Positions 11,150 through 24,121 of a stretch of DNA of 64,000 bases are shown one piece after another; within the stretch, counting starts at the first letter, position 1; each line of letters starts with the position of its first letter. The notes below the pieces were generated by a model that searched no databases, was not told the origin of the DNA, and was given only the letters and a program-made list of their open reading frames with translations. Made by a program: the position numbers and the translations under genes. This DNA is from Pisolithus tinctorius (Eukaryota; Basidiomycota; Agaricomycetes; Boletales; Pisolithaceae). The stretch is from positions 62,001-126,000 of the forward strand of contig JANFAH010000050.1 of assembly GCA_024663395.1 (NCBI GenBank). Direction: 5' to 3'.

Positions 11150-12433
11150 GAGAACTTTGCATTTGTGGGCTTCACTTATGATGGTATATCCCATCAGCTG
11201 TATGGAAGTGATAGTGAGATGATAATTGCTGTTCCCACTTCATTGAAGGAGTTCATCAAACAGTTTTTGTTTCTGTCTCATGTTGACTTGTTGGGCATCT
11301 GTGATCAGCATTGGATTGTGGTTTCATGTGCTCTACCTGTCCAGGCATTGCATGATGCTCTACCTGTCCAGGCATTGCATGATGCTCTTCATCTTCATGC
11401 ATGTTCTTTGCAGTGTTGTTCTGGTCACTTTCTCTTTCAGCAGTTGCAGTGACAGTGATGAGCATGTTTGCCAGTGGACACCACTGTACCCTTGCCAATG
11501 GAGGATTATGTCCAGCACATTCAGGAGGGTAATTGTCAATGGCAGCAGGATGCCTGTGACCATCTTTGACAGGTTGAAATGAGTGGTGAGTGCAATGACA
11601 GTGATTTGGGAGAGGAGAGTTTCCCTCCTGCATGGACTTTTGCCAACAAAGTCAAAATTATAAATGAATGGCAGCTATGAATGGATCTGTCTCGCTTGAA
11701 GCAGGGGGTGTGTGCTGTCTGTGCACAGTTGTGTTTGGATTGTGATATGCAAGACATTATGCTGACAGAGGCTATGTTAAGGCTTCTTCAAAATGATTTC
11801 TTGCCAGAGAAGGTGTTGCCATGTACTTATGCTGTTGAAGTCTATCATTGCACCATTTTGTCTCCAAAGGGTTTGTGGTCCTTGAACAAAATAGTGCTGC
11901 TTCAGATGTGTGGTGGATGTTGATGTAGCTTGACAGGAAGAACACCTTCTCAACCACTTGATGCCCTAGCAAATTTTCAGTATTATGCATGGGATGAACT
12001 GCCTTCTGAGATTCACAAGGTCTTTTGGGTGGCATCGCTTTTTGAATTAGCACTGGTGTGTTTGGTGTGAGCATTGAGGATAACTCATCATTATCAATCA
12101 AAAACCATATGGGGTGGGTGCTTGCCAGACAAAGCCAGTCAGACATTTTCGAGGGGCAATGTGGCAGTCTTACCTCAGGATGTGGAGGGGTTGTGACATG
12201 TGTTGCCACCATCACTGGATGAAGTGAGGGTTACATTTTGTGTTGTCTTCTGTGGGGGGAAGTTTTGCCCATCTAAGGAAGCACTTGCATGGTTCTGTCT
12301 GGTGTTGGTGTTGAGGAGCAATGTCAAGAATATGATAGACTTCCTCATCACTGAGAATTGGTGGTACAAACTTTCTGGGGTAAGATTTGACAGCAGTAAT
12401 CTGGAAAATCTCCTGGTCAAAAGTGGGGATTGA
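11150..12433 (+). pseudogene. Helitron N-terminal region
   Basis: Fragmented coding upstream of Rep. A Cys-rich piece (CAVCAQLCLDC, about 11710) is followed at 12150-12430 by a segment beginning VAVLPQDVEGL. It resembles the conserved PQD-containing domain that precedes Rep in basidiomycete Helitrons (assigned from memory of the family). Several stops interrupt it. Confidence 0.55.
11331..11384 (+). repeat. 27-bp perfect tandem duplication
   Basis: The 27-bp unit starting CTCTACCTGTCCAGG at 11331 is repeated exactly at 11358-11384. The unit is nine codons long, so it would have preserved the frame. Identical copies in an otherwise decayed region suggest a recent slippage or duplication event. 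Confidence 0.9.
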
Positions 12434-12448
12434 GTTGCTGTTGATGGC

Positions 12449-14616
12449 ATGCAGATTACTCATTTGCCATCCTCTATGCCAGACAAAAATGGTGCTGGAG
12501 AAGATTGGAATGAGTTGAGTGGTGAGTTCATTATGGAGAACATTGCATACACCATGAGTGATCATTCTTCAAAAAGCTGTGAGAGTATGAAGGTCAATGC
12601 AATGGCACATGCACTTCATCATGGCCAATTCTTGAGCAATTCAGCCAGTTCCCAGTTGATCTTGGATATAAGGCCATTTTTGATGAGTGTGTTGTTTCCT
12701 CATTTAGATCTGTGGGGGATTGGCAGCTTTAATGCCCCAGAGAGATCAAATGCACAACAGATTTCTTTCAAACATCAGCTGAAAAATTTGTTGAAGCAAG
12801 TTGACTCACCTTTTGCCACAGACCCAACATTTTTGTTTGTTTGTTGGAATATTATTCAGAAGTGGGAAGCCAGTGAGAACATGACATTTTCTATTAATCT
12901 GCTTGTTGAAATGAGCTTGCTTCGGAATTTTGGGAATTGTCAGAGAGCATTGTGGTGTATACCCAAAAATGCTTAACCACCTCAAATCCCAAACCCATAA
13001 CAGAAGATGACAAGAGGGTGATGTGTTTGTTCTGAAACTTGAGCATGGCTTTGAAGAAGTTGCAAGGGAGTACTGGTTATAAGCTTTGCTGTAGGAACAA
13101 AATTAGATCATTGACACAGAAGTTGGGGATGCCAGCATTTTTCATAACATTGAATCCCCATGATTTGATGAATGTGCTTGTTGGAAATTTCACAGGAATT
13201 AGTGAAGAAGGATGGAGGATAATGACTTACCAGAGAGTGTGCTTTGTAGTGCCACATCCTGGGGCAGCACCCATGGCTTTCCATGAACAGATCCAGGCTT
13301 TCATAGATGACATCCTTTGCTATAAGTGGGGCAATGAATTATTTGGGACCTGTTCTGGATACTATGGAATGGTAGAGGTGCAGGGTTGAGGAACTCTACA
13401 TTGTCATATGCTGGTGTGGGTACAGGGAAATCCTAATCCTGATCAGTTGAGAAAGTGAATGTGCAATGATGGTGATTTTAAATCATCAGTGGTCTCTTGG
13501 TTGGAGGATACCATCCAATGTGAATTGCTGGGAATGATGAGTGTAGAAGATGGCAAAATTGATCTCCAGCCTCCAATAGATAGTGAAGATGTTGATCCTT
13601 GCTTGGAGCATCCACCCCACATTGATGAACTTGATGATGAACTGTTTGTGATGGAATTTTGTGAATTCATCAAGCAGTTGGCTACCAAGTGTAATTGGCA
13701 TCAACATACAGCAATGTATTACAAACATCTTAAACCAGGCAAAGTTGGGAGTGATCACAATTGTTGTATGCATATAGACAGAAGTGTACAACCATTTATA
13801 GAAATCGATCCTGAAACTGAATCTATCTTATTGAGGTGACATCATCCTTGGATTAACAATTTCAACAACATAGTTATATTTCTATTGCAATGTAATATGG
13901 ATATCAAGTACATAGGTTCAGGGTCAGCTGCTAAAGCACTCACTTATTATATTAGTGATTACATTGTAAAGGATGACTTGAAGGTGCATATCAGTTTGCA
14001 AGCTTTGCAAGGCACCATCAAGAGTCATCATGAGTGATTTTGTGGTGATAGCATTTTTAGTGGTGAATTTTGCAATAAGAATCTTTTGACTAAGACTGTC
14101 AATGCAATGATGGGTAGGTGGGAGATTTCTCACCAGCAAGTAATGAGTTACCTCATAGGTGGAGGGGATCATTATGCTGCACACAAATTTCATACTGTAC
14201 ATTTTTATGAATTCCTTGATATTGTGGAGCAATCCCACTGTATTGATTGCAAACAAAGTGAACATTCTTTCTGTTCTTCTCTGCTGTATGGTATGCATTG
14301 TGTTGTGCATGCCAATGAGGGAGGGCTAATGGTCAGCAGTGACACTGTCAATTACTGTTTATGTCCCAGTTCTTTGCCTTTTCATGAAATGTTGTTATGG
14401 CAGTTTATTGAACATACTCAAAGGGTCTTGAAACTCAAAAGCTTTCATGAACCAGGAGAATCTGATCTTGGACAGCAACCCAATCAGCAGTGTAATGATG
14501 TGAATATGCACATACAGGATCACTGTCCTTATACTCATCAGGAATGTGGTCCATTTTCCAATTCATCACATCCACAATATTTCACTCATGACCTCTGTCT
14601 CGAAATCATGTGGTAG
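12449..14616 (+). pseudogene. Helitron Rep (HUH endonuclease) domain
   Basis: Rep motifs occur in order: FFITLNPHDLMN (about 13138-13175), the metal-binding HUH-type GTLHCHMLVW (about 13390-13420) and the tyrosine motif TYYISDYIVK (about 13942-13972). Stops at 12974-12976, 13387-13389 (TGA just before GTLHCH, where CGA is expected), 13837-13839 and 14035-14037 break the reading. Rep would nick and rejoin single-stranded DNA at Helitron ends; this copy cannot be translated through. Confidence 0.85.
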
Positions 14617-15291
14617 TGCCAGTTTTGATAGGCAATAACATCCCCAATCCTGATAGCTCAGATGATCAGTGCGAAGAATATTGTAAATCTATGCTCACCC
14701 TTTTTAAGCTGTGGAGACAGCCTTGCAGTGTCATCAAAGTTGGTCTGTGGCTTTTGAAGCCTATGCATTTACCAACAACATAACTACTTTAATCAAAAAT
14801 TTTACCATGGAAATTGAATGTGAAGATGCATGCATGCATGAGGACATTGATCTCAGAGATCCCAAGTATTCTCAGCAACTTCCACTCTCTGTGGCTGATA
14901 GCAATGACAAGGATGACATCAATCACTTGTGTGAGATGCTGATAAAGACTCCAAACTTAATCTGGAGTTCAAGGAAGGTGAGCCTCGACAATTGCACAAT
15001 GAAGATCTTCCTGAAGATGAATGTTTGATAATTCAGATGTTGAAGTTGCAGAATCACCATGACATTACTGGCACTCTGAGTTGGTTGGATCCTGGCAGTG
15101 TTCAATGTCTGTGATTGCAACTGGATGATGAGTTGAGTGTACATAGTAACATCATGACAGCTGCCAAAAAATGAAAGTGACCTGGTGGTTTTGATGATGG
15201 TGAGAGCATCATTCACAAGCAGTTAGCTAGAAACAATGGTAATGAGTCATCTATGACTGTTCATTCTGTATGTGATGAGCACTCACACAGA

Positions 15292-16780
15292 ACACATGGG
15301 CATGGATCCAGAACCATCAAGAATCTCCTTAATCATGCAAGTGAGGTCAAGAAAGACTGGAAGTTGTCAGAGAATGAGGAGCAATGACATGCTTTTAGTA
15401 TCATAGCAGACCATATGATTTATGACAGAGGTGATCAATTGTTGATGTTTATTACTGGAATTGCTGGGTCCAGAAAAAGTCATGTCATTCATGCTATCAA
15501 AGATTTATTTAGTCATAGTAACCATGCATGTGAATTTTCTTTGAGCACACTGACAGGTATTGCTGCAGCCATCATAGGAGGTTACACCCATTCATGCATT
15601 GACATACATGGGTGGCCACTCAAGTCAGCAAAAACAAGAGGAATTGCAACATCTCTGGCAAAGGATTAAATATCTTATCTTGGACGAAGTCTCTATGGTT
15701 TCTGCTGAGCTACTTACAGAGATAGCTGAACAAATCACTTTGGCGAAGGTCAATGATGTGATGGGAAAGGATAAACCATTCAGAGGTGTAAATATAATTT
15801 TTGCAGGTGATATGGGACAGTTGCACCCTGTAAATGGAGCAGTGTTGTATTCTTGGAACCTGGTTCAAAAACTTGACAAACATACTTTCAAAACTGTGTG
15901 AAGTCAATGAAGGTTGTTTGCAGCTTACATTTGGTGTAATCTAAGTCACATCATCCAACTGTGTAAAAACCAATGCACCCAAGATGACCCCAACTTCATG
16001 GACATGCTTAATTGTGTGCAAAGTGGAAGCACATTGATGCAGTCACAAAATGCTCAGTCAGATTATGACATTCTTGTGAGCTGTCTCTTAACTCACTTAC
16101 ATGTGGATAATCCAGATGAATTTGAAAGCTTTTGTGATGCACCTGTTGTATTCAGAGAGTGTTGATTGCAAGATAGATATAATGATGAGAAAGCAAGGTT
16201 GTATGCCTCTGAAGTGGGACAGCCTTTCCAGTATTATTATGCAGAGCATCTTTGCAAAGGGCAGTCCATGACAGGAGAAGATAACAAGTGGTTGTTGCAA
16301 GTACATCTGAAGGAGTCCAAGGAATCTTTAGGAAGGCTTCTGCTTTTACCTGGAATGCCCATCCAAGTTACTGAAAATTTGGCATTAGAGTATAAGATCA
16401 TTAATGGCACACAAGGAGTTCTTTGAGATATTGTATATGAAGAAATTAACAGTGTAAGAATTGCTTGATGCACATATGTAGAAATTCTGTCCTCTGATAT
16501 CCATGTCCCTAACAAAGCTAATCACCTCATGCCCATTTTTCCACAAGCCACCACCATAACATATCACAGTGAAAACAATTTGATTTTTAGAGTCACTTGG
16601 CAACAGTTACCTATTTTTCCAGCATGGGCTTTCACTGATTACAAGGTCCAGGGTGCTTCACTGATGAGAGTTATAGTGGATCTTGCAAGTGCTTGCAGAA
16701 TTCAACATGCATACATTATGCTTTCTTGGGCCTCTGCTCTTAGAAATGTTGCTGTTCTTCATTTCTTCTCTCCTCATTGA
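15292..16780 (+). pseudogene. Helitron PIF1-type helicase domain
   Basis: Superfamily 1B helicase motifs are legible: a degenerate Walker A (ITGIAGSRKSH, about 15453-15483; consensus GKS has become RKS), Walker B (LILDEVSMV, about 15676), FAGDMGQLHPV (15802-15834), DYKVQGASL (about 16640) and SWASALRNVAVL (16722-16757). The frame changes near 15660 and stops occur at 15900, 16163 and 16424. It would have unwound DNA during rolling-circle transposition. Confidence 0.88.
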
Positions 16781-19542
16781 CCCCTTGGATGGTTACAGGA
16801 AGATCTTCATCATGAGCTACAATGTTTATCTTCCTTGGATGCAGCAACTAAGCTTCATTTCCATGAAGACTGAGAGCCATGAACTTTCTGCATTGAATTA
16901 TCAATGACATAGTGTGGTATGTTTTTCATATTAGCCACTGACTTTTGCCTATTTCCTTTCTCCCTTACATTCCATCCTTTCATGCTTGGCGACACTATCT
17001 CTGTTGCTGTGCCCTGCAAATCTGACCCACAATTCCAATTTCCAACCAGGATTCCATGTAAAATCACAGTTCAAGGCATCATCCCATTTTCAACATGATG
17101 TCATTACCTTGTCATGACTTATTAGTTTGTATTGGTTTTTCCCCCCCACTCAAGCATGTTAGTTGCTAACATCCAAAATTTGTTAGTGCTCCTTCTTCAT
17201 CCTACAGGGAATTCATATGTTCAAGTGTTGACAAGTTTCAAATGACCTGTGGCCTGATGAAAGCAAGCATGCCATTTTGCTTTGAGGTGGAGAATGCAAA
17301 CTGGCAAGTTGGGAACACTTCCCTTCTTCTATGGAAGAGATGGCACTGTGGGCAACTGTCATCACCAACCCTGAAAATGCCAATCATAATTGTAATAATA
17401 TGCTTGTATATAAATCCCCCCCCCCTGGATTCTCCTGGCATTCTTTTCCCAGTTTCTGTGCATCTTTTTGGGTTCCTACAATCCTTCCAAATAGGGATGC
17501 AGGGTAACTGGCAACAATAACCATTCACAAAAAGTTCCTTGTCATCTTCACTAACTGCTCTTTGTAGCATTGATCATGGTGATGAACAGGCTACCAAAAA
17601 GCTGGTACTGTCATGTGGAGGGGCTATTTACGATTCTGCCTGGAAAAATCAGCTCAACTCCCTGAATCTTGTGGGCAGCTTTGCAAGTAGATGTCTGCAG
17701 ATGCCTCTAAATTGATGATACAACTCCAATCATTTATTTCTGCAATGTCAAATTTTCACCATGAGTTCCACATCTTTAACATCAACTGACACAACAACTA
17801 TGTCCTTCAATGGTCAGTCATCCCATATGAATCACATCCAAACTGCCAACAAAGGAAACACTTTATTTGACATGGACAACAGTGGACAGCTCTCCTCATT
17901 ATCTGAAGATTGCCTAAATCACAGAGACTTCATTGAAGTTGACACCAAATTTGAGCTTGTAATCATGCAAGACAATGTTGGTCAGACTTTGCTGAAATTG
18001 TATCTGTCATTCAAGGATATTGCCTGTTTGCTTCCCACCAGTGATCCATCTGTAATGCAATACTTTCCATATTGTTCCCTCTTTCATTAACAGATCAATA
18101 GCTATCCCTTGCTACTAAACAGAAATGAAATGGAGATGATCATCAATCTTCTCCCTTTATCAAGCACATGCGAACTGGTACTTCCATAGTGAACATAAAT
18201 CTCAATGTGTCTGCCCACAAATCTCATCCCACTGAAAAGTCATATGTCCAGTAGGTTTTGCCTAATGTATTTGAAGTTGTTGATTTCGAAGCACAGAAAT
18301 GACTGTTCTGCAAAGAGATGATTGTGTTCAGTTCACAAAAACTACAAGATTGCATATGATGATGAGTTCTTGACTCTTCCTATCTGTGGTCTGTCACATC
18401 ATGTCTACTTACACCTATGCTTGCAATGAAGTCTTTGGTAATCCCTAACTCCTCCAAGGCCACATCAGTTTGTAGAAAGGTGATCTTCAATATCTCCATA
18501 CCATGCATTTTGTAACATCAAATTTCCATGTCAAAAACTGTAAATGGAAAGGAGCACAAAATGTGAACAGCAGTATGACAACAAATGTACAGCAAAATTT
18601 GAAAACCTTCCCAGCAATGATTTCATACCATATTCAATTGTTGATGACATGGCCACAAACACATGTCAATTCTTCATCTGTGCTGTAAATTTTTTCATTG
18701 GGGTAAAAACCCTTGCCAAATCTCCTTTTTGCCTTGGACAGCATTTTGCCAACCTAGTTCTTGAATGCCACCTAAACATGAACACTCCATACATGGGGAA
18801 CCATCATTGTCTCCTGCAAAGTGAACATGGTATGTCTGACATGCCTTAAACAGAACTTGAAAGTTCTAACAAAGTGCACCTCTCCCCATCCCCCACATCC
18901 CCCCCCCAAAAAGAAGGCAAGATGACTCCTCTGGATCATCTGCCACTACATTAACTAGGTCCGATCCCCAGAGTACTGAACCATCTGCTGCAGTGCCTCC
19001 TACAACAGAATTGCTTCCTTCTCCAAAAAAATAGAAAAGACAAGTCCTCTCCATCAGATGCTGTCATCATAAAAAGTGTTATCAAAGGCCCTTTGTTGCC
19101 TACAATCAATAACAATGAAGTCAATGGTTATCCAATTGCACTCAAGAGGTGAATACATACATCTAATGGCCTTTACCTATGCATCTTATGTTTTGTGTTG
19201 CAGTTGTCTTGAAAAGTTAATGACATTCAAGAATCATTGATCTAATATATATTCCCTGGAAACTCTACTTCCCAATGCTACATGGGGGCAGAACAACCCT
19301 TACTCTGATCATAGCAAGATGCTATGCAATCTGGTCTCCAACAAACCTCTACTCATATGGATGGTTGGGCATATTTCTGCTACATGGTTTTTAAGGAACA
19401 GTCACCCAGATCATCAATGCTCTGTCACAGTCATTCCCATATCAAAGAATCTATGTAACTGAGCCCTTCAGCTACTTTCTGGCCTCTCTTGGCCTCCTTT
19501 AGGTCTGTCTGAATTATTACATTTTTGCCTTTCCACCCTCAC
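16781..19542. other. old unassigned sequence
   Basis: CpG-poor sequence with poly(C) tracts (17416-17426, 18899-18907). Small open stretches at 17761-18090 (begins MSSTSLTSTDTTTMSFNG) and 18503-18849 show no domain I recognise. They may be remains of Helitron cargo or of another decayed gene. Confidence 0.4.
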
Positions 19543-20238
19543 TGTCATGACCATGCATTCATTCTAAGCCCTCACTCACTCTGTGCCCTCTTCCACTGGT
19601 CATTCACTCACTCCACACCAACTCTGCCCACCTTCTGTTGTTTATGAACCATCTCTGCTCCAACTGCTGTCAGACTTGTGTTGCTCTCCTACTGGACCAT
19701 GTGGACTTTTCTCTGAGGAGTCATGTGACTACCCTTTGGACTTCTCCCTGACAGCATGCAGTCAGGTACTCCACAGTGCATGCACCACATGGTCTGGCAC
19801 CTGGACTGTTTCCTTTTTGGGATGTTCTATGTTACCTGTTTGTATGTCCTCCATCTACCCTTCATTCATCATCTAGGAAGTTTTACTTGAAAATTTATGA
19901 GTCTCCATATGTCAGTTCTGATTCCAGTAACTGTACCTCCATAGTGGTACAAAAAGCATGTATCATACTCTGCTGTTTGTCAGTACAAATATCAACTTAG
20001 TTCCTACTCCCTCTGTCTCTGTCTTCTGTCTGTCAGAGTTACCTCCAACCATCCATCTGTGCTCTCCCTCTGAAATATGAGGGCTGAGATCATGCAAGGG
20101 GGTAGCACACAAGCTAAACCTGACACCCTCACTCCACCAGTCAAAGTTCTGTCCCTTTGAGTCAGACTTGCTTCCAAACCTCTCTCCAGACCTTGTCTAG
20201 CATCAGAGGAGTTGGTTGGAGTAGGCCTGGACTTGACA
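19543..20238 (+). repeat. decayed solo LTR
   Basis: It runs from TGTCATGACCATG to ..GGACTTGACA, 696 bp, flanked by CTCAC (19538-19542) and CTCAT (20239-20243). This is a 5-bp TSD with one C-to-T change. It matches, in reverse orientation, the better preserved solo LTR at 41647-42462; for example both hold a segment ending in GAGGGCTGA followed by CAAGGGGG. No internal element sequence adjoins it. Confidence 0.75.
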
Positions 20239-20243
20239 CTCAT

Positions 20244-20940
20244 TGTTGAAACATTTTCAAAGTCTCTGCTGACACACCTTCTTCCATTGTATGTGCTTCC
20301 CACTGGCAAAGTGCAAAACATGGAGATACAGTGCATCTCTTCTTTGCATCCTCAGCTCCTTTCATTTTTCCTCCTCTGATAATGACCAATTCCAAGGCAT
20401 CCCTGTTTTCCTCTGTATATGATGCACATGAAGTTTTTTGTGCCAAAAGCAAGATGGACCTCTATCCTGTGATGGAATTAAAGAAGAGGGATCTAGTGCT
20501 ACTAGAAGTGAAACTGATATGTTATTTTGTGAGGGATGACAACAGACATTACACTCATCATCATGCCCAGTTCAAATTGTAATTCATATCGCTTCTTGAT
20601 TCTGACGATTCTACTAATTATGATATCAGGGATTTATGAATCTAGTTCAACTTAAAGTACTCCCAATGAATCTATCATACCCTATGCTATCCTACACCTG
20701 CAGTTTAACAAGCTTAACTTTCTAGGGTTAAAATGTGAACCTAGTCATAGTCTCTGCTGTTGTTCTGAAAACGTCACTCTGGCTCAGTCTGACTATAGCA
20801 GCTTCAAGTGCAGAAGCCTCCATCCATAGGTCATCAGGAAGGGACATTGACACTGTGACAGTAATACATCAGAAATGGAGAATGAGCAAGCCAGCACAAA
20901 AAGGAAAATAAATAAATAAATAAAAAGAGGCTAACAACTC
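20244..20940. other. unassigned stretch
   Basis: No gene or repeat recognised. It contains a short (AAAT)n run at 20906-20923. Confidence 0.4.
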
Positions 20941-21354
20941 CTACAATTTGCAAACATATGGAACTACTATTTGCCTCCTGTTTCCATACCTCCCCCTCCC
21001 CAGCTTCCACAACACTGTCTTCACATCAGAATGAAGACCTCCAACCAATCCTAATTGTTGCTTAGCACATTTGAAGTTAAACCATGTGCAAAGATTATTG
21101 TGTACATTTTGAGCAGCCATGACACTGTCATTATGATTGTTGTCAGAGGTGGACCAATCCAAGTATGAAAATCCCCTTTCCTGATATTTTTGAATGTCAC
21201 TGTGAGCCATTTCATTAGGTTGATTGACATTGATTAGATCACAGGGATTAATGAGAGCTGTATGGCACAGAGTGTATGAAGGATATGCACTGAAAAGATG
21301 AGTGGCACTTATAAAATTCATGGTGATGGAATGACAGGCATCAAAGATGGGCAT
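20941..21354 (-). pseudogene. fragment of hypothetical Agaricomycete gene family
   Basis: The 137-codon reading contains TMNFISATHLFSAYPSYTL and KYQERGFSYLDW. The same pattern (LMNFISHDSVFCAYPELTL, then KYHDRGIHYL) occurs at 23390-23570 on the plus strand, so the two are related copies in opposite orientation. I recall such proteins as abundant hypothetical families in mushroom genomes; function is unknown. Upstream exons could not be traced. Confidence 0.45.
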
Positions 21355-23080
21355 GATAGCACACTGCGAGTGAGCAATGGACCACTATCAGCTGAACATG
21401 AGAGTTCTCCAATGTCTCTATAGTCTCGATATGTGAAGTTGTGCAAGGCAATTTCCTGTGATCATCAAACAAAACCCAGTGAAAGCCTATCTTCACTATG
21501 CTCTCTCAGAAAGCTTGTGCTTCATCACTGCTGATGAAGATGTCTAAACTCCTCAGTGACCAATCTTCACAACATGCCCTGAACATTAATCACAGGGCCA
21601 CAGAACCACTGATGACTGCATTATGTGCATCCAGCATTTGAAGAAATGAGTTGGGGCAACCAAATTGTCCAGTAATCATGCAACAAAGATGGAGTGACAG
21701 GGATTTTTCAATGATTTTCTTCATGTAAGGTAGTGCTTCTGTCAGGTTGAGCCAATTGCCCTAAATCCATGAAATTAATGATTGTGTACAGAACATCAAC
21801 TGGCACAGAGACAATTGATGATGGTTTAACACACTTCTCAGAAAGGTAAATAAAAACTACAGATCATCTGTGATTAACACTCTTGTATCTCACCTTCATT
21901 GCACAGTGCTCATCAGAATCATGTTGACTTGTCATACAATGGAGATGTCTTTGAGTTATGGTCCAATGTCACATCATCAATATCATAACTCTGTCATTCT
22001 CCAGCTCTTCCTTGCAGTATGACAGTATCAGGCAGGTAATGTCAACTTCATCAGCATTTCTACATCATAACTGCTGACATCATTGCCTTAAATCAATTTT
22101 GCAAGAGCCTGTTTATGTTGTCACCCTTCACAAGTACAACACCCCTCTTTTTTTTCAAATACATATTAACTCCCCTGCAAAGATCTCCACTGCAAAAGAA
22201 AGTTCCCCCCCCCTCTGAAAAAAAGGGGAAAAGACATGCCTTGTAACACCCCAGACTTCTATTCAGTTTCTGTCATTCTCATTCAAAACCAATGCACTTC
22301 TGGCCCATGTGTGTTGACTGTCCAACACAGTCACCACAGCCATCTTTCCATGTGCAGATTGGCTAACTTCTTCTCTACTTCCTCTGATGTCATCCAACAA
22401 ATCATTATGGTGGTAAACTATCACATCATAATCTTTTTCAAAGAGCTCTTACACCTTACACATCAGAATCATGCCATTTATCTCTTTGTTGTGGCTGACA
22501 CTGACAACTTTCTGTTGAATCTTCACACCAAGCATGACATAATTCTTGCTGCATTGGCTTTGCAATGGTAAGTATCAAATTTCTTTGTATTCATAGCATC
22601 CTTCTAATGCATCTACTCAAGTCTAGATCACCATTTTTGTGAAAACTAGAGGTGCATTGCAAATGTTTCTGAAATGTAATTTCAAAGCCCATTCTTTGTA
22701 ATCTCATTGTTTCTCCCAATTGAAATTCTTTATCATGAAAGCACTTCCAACATCATAAGTGATCAAAGACATTTCAACCATAAGGGTAAGAAGGCCTGTT
22801 CATCATTCCTGAAATTGTTGCACTGTTATCAGAAAAGTAAATGGCTGTCCTGTTATCCTGTAAATCCATCCTCACAACTGTGATATTTTCTTGCTTCAAC
22901 ATGAATGCACCATTGTCTTCTCTGGCTACAGAAATGTGGAATCACATCCTCACATTCTTAGACATCATGCAGATCCATACTGTTATGCTTACATGTAAAT
23001 GACACATGCAGAGGGGGAGATGATACCTGCAGTACTGTCAATGAACCCTTGCCAAAAGATTCTGTGAAAATCCCAAGGAC
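21355..23080. other. unassigned stretch
   Basis: CpG-poor. An open stretch at 22236-22571 (plus) could be an upstream exon of the 23081 fragment, but no motif supports this. A poly(C) run lies at 22206-22213. Confidence 0.35.
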
Positions 23081-23788
23081 TTGTATGACCTTCTCTGTCT
23101 TGGCCAAGCAGTCATCTCTGGGTTGACTGCACTTCACTTTCTTTTGGCCAAAGAAGAAACAACATGGACCCCACAGGACCTCAACCTCTACATTGTACAG
23201 AGAAACATTGAATTTCTCCTAGCAGCATTAAAGATTCAGGGTTATCAGGTGATCTACATCAATGCAGCAAATGCTGTTCACTACTACAATTCCCACATAG
23301 CCTCAGTGTTCACACTTGCTCACAACAACTGCAAGATCAACATTGTCATTTCTTCTTCAACCACTGCCATCTCACCAATCTTCCACTATCATAGCACAGC
23401 ACTGATGAACTTCATTTCCCATGATTCTGTCTTCTGTGCTTATCCTGAATTAACTCTTCACAAACACTCTTACATGGATCCCTTCATAATCTTTAGTCAA
23501 GCATTGAAATGCTTAACAATGGAGGCCTTTGTAAAATATCATGACAGAGGAATCCACTACCTAAAATGTGTTGATGTTCACAAAGACCACTGCTGTCAAA
23601 AAGATGACTTTCATGGCATTCATGACCATTCATGCATGTGGATGCAACTTCTGCCTTTGTCATCTTCCATCTCAACAACAGCATGCTGTGTGTCACAAGT
23701 AGGCATTTCAAACTTAAAGTGGACTCTGGGAGGATACATCTGTCAGAAAACACCTCCATTCATATCCTCCACCATCCTTGTCATCTAG
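23081..23788 (+). pseudogene. hypothetical gene family fragment, longer copy
   Basis: A 235-codon open reading with conserved landmarks SSTTAISPIFHYHSTALMNF, YPELTLHKHSYMDP and MEAFVKYHDRGIHYL. It is homologous to the minus-strand fragment at 20941-21354. No catalytic motif, signal peptide or transmembrane segment is evident. Codon use and CpG poverty match the surrounding decayed DNA, so it is probably a relic despite being open. Confidence 0.4.
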
Positions 23789-24121
23789 TAAGTTCTATCT
23801 ATAAACCCTGTTCTCTATGTAACGATACTTTCCTATTTCTTCCAGAGCAAACATATGATGTCACAGTTTCACTCTTTGCATGCTGTTACACAATTGTAGT
23901 GTAGCTTTTGTACAAATGTTGTGGCCCATGTTTTCAACTTCATTCATTTCTATCTGCTATGAAATCCATGCTATTTGAGGTATGACATGCAAGCATAGCT
24001 GAGTTTATGATGTCATGGCTTTGTCATCAGTTCACCAATGCCATCAGCATGCATTCCCCACTGCTGCACTATCAGCTTTGCATTAAATTCTCCCCCAATT
24101 GAAGGAACTTTCTCCACCATC

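Larger units (their letters stand above)
11150..16780 (+). mobile_element. decayed Helitron (RepHel type)
   Basis: Rolling-circle transposon remnant. It carries a cysteine-bearing N-terminal region, a HUH Rep domain and a PIF1-type helicase in the order expected for RepHel. Sequence is CpG-poor and rich in TGA stops. The 5' end is replaced by the LTR of element B. I could not identify a 3' hairpin with terminal CTRR downstream of 16780, so the right boundary is only the end of recognisable coding. Confidence 0.85.

Noticed and set aside
17411..17426. Poly(C) tracts (17416, 18899, 22206) as regulatory or telomeric signals
   Set aside because: Isolated homopolymers in decayed DNA without a repeat unit; likely slippage.
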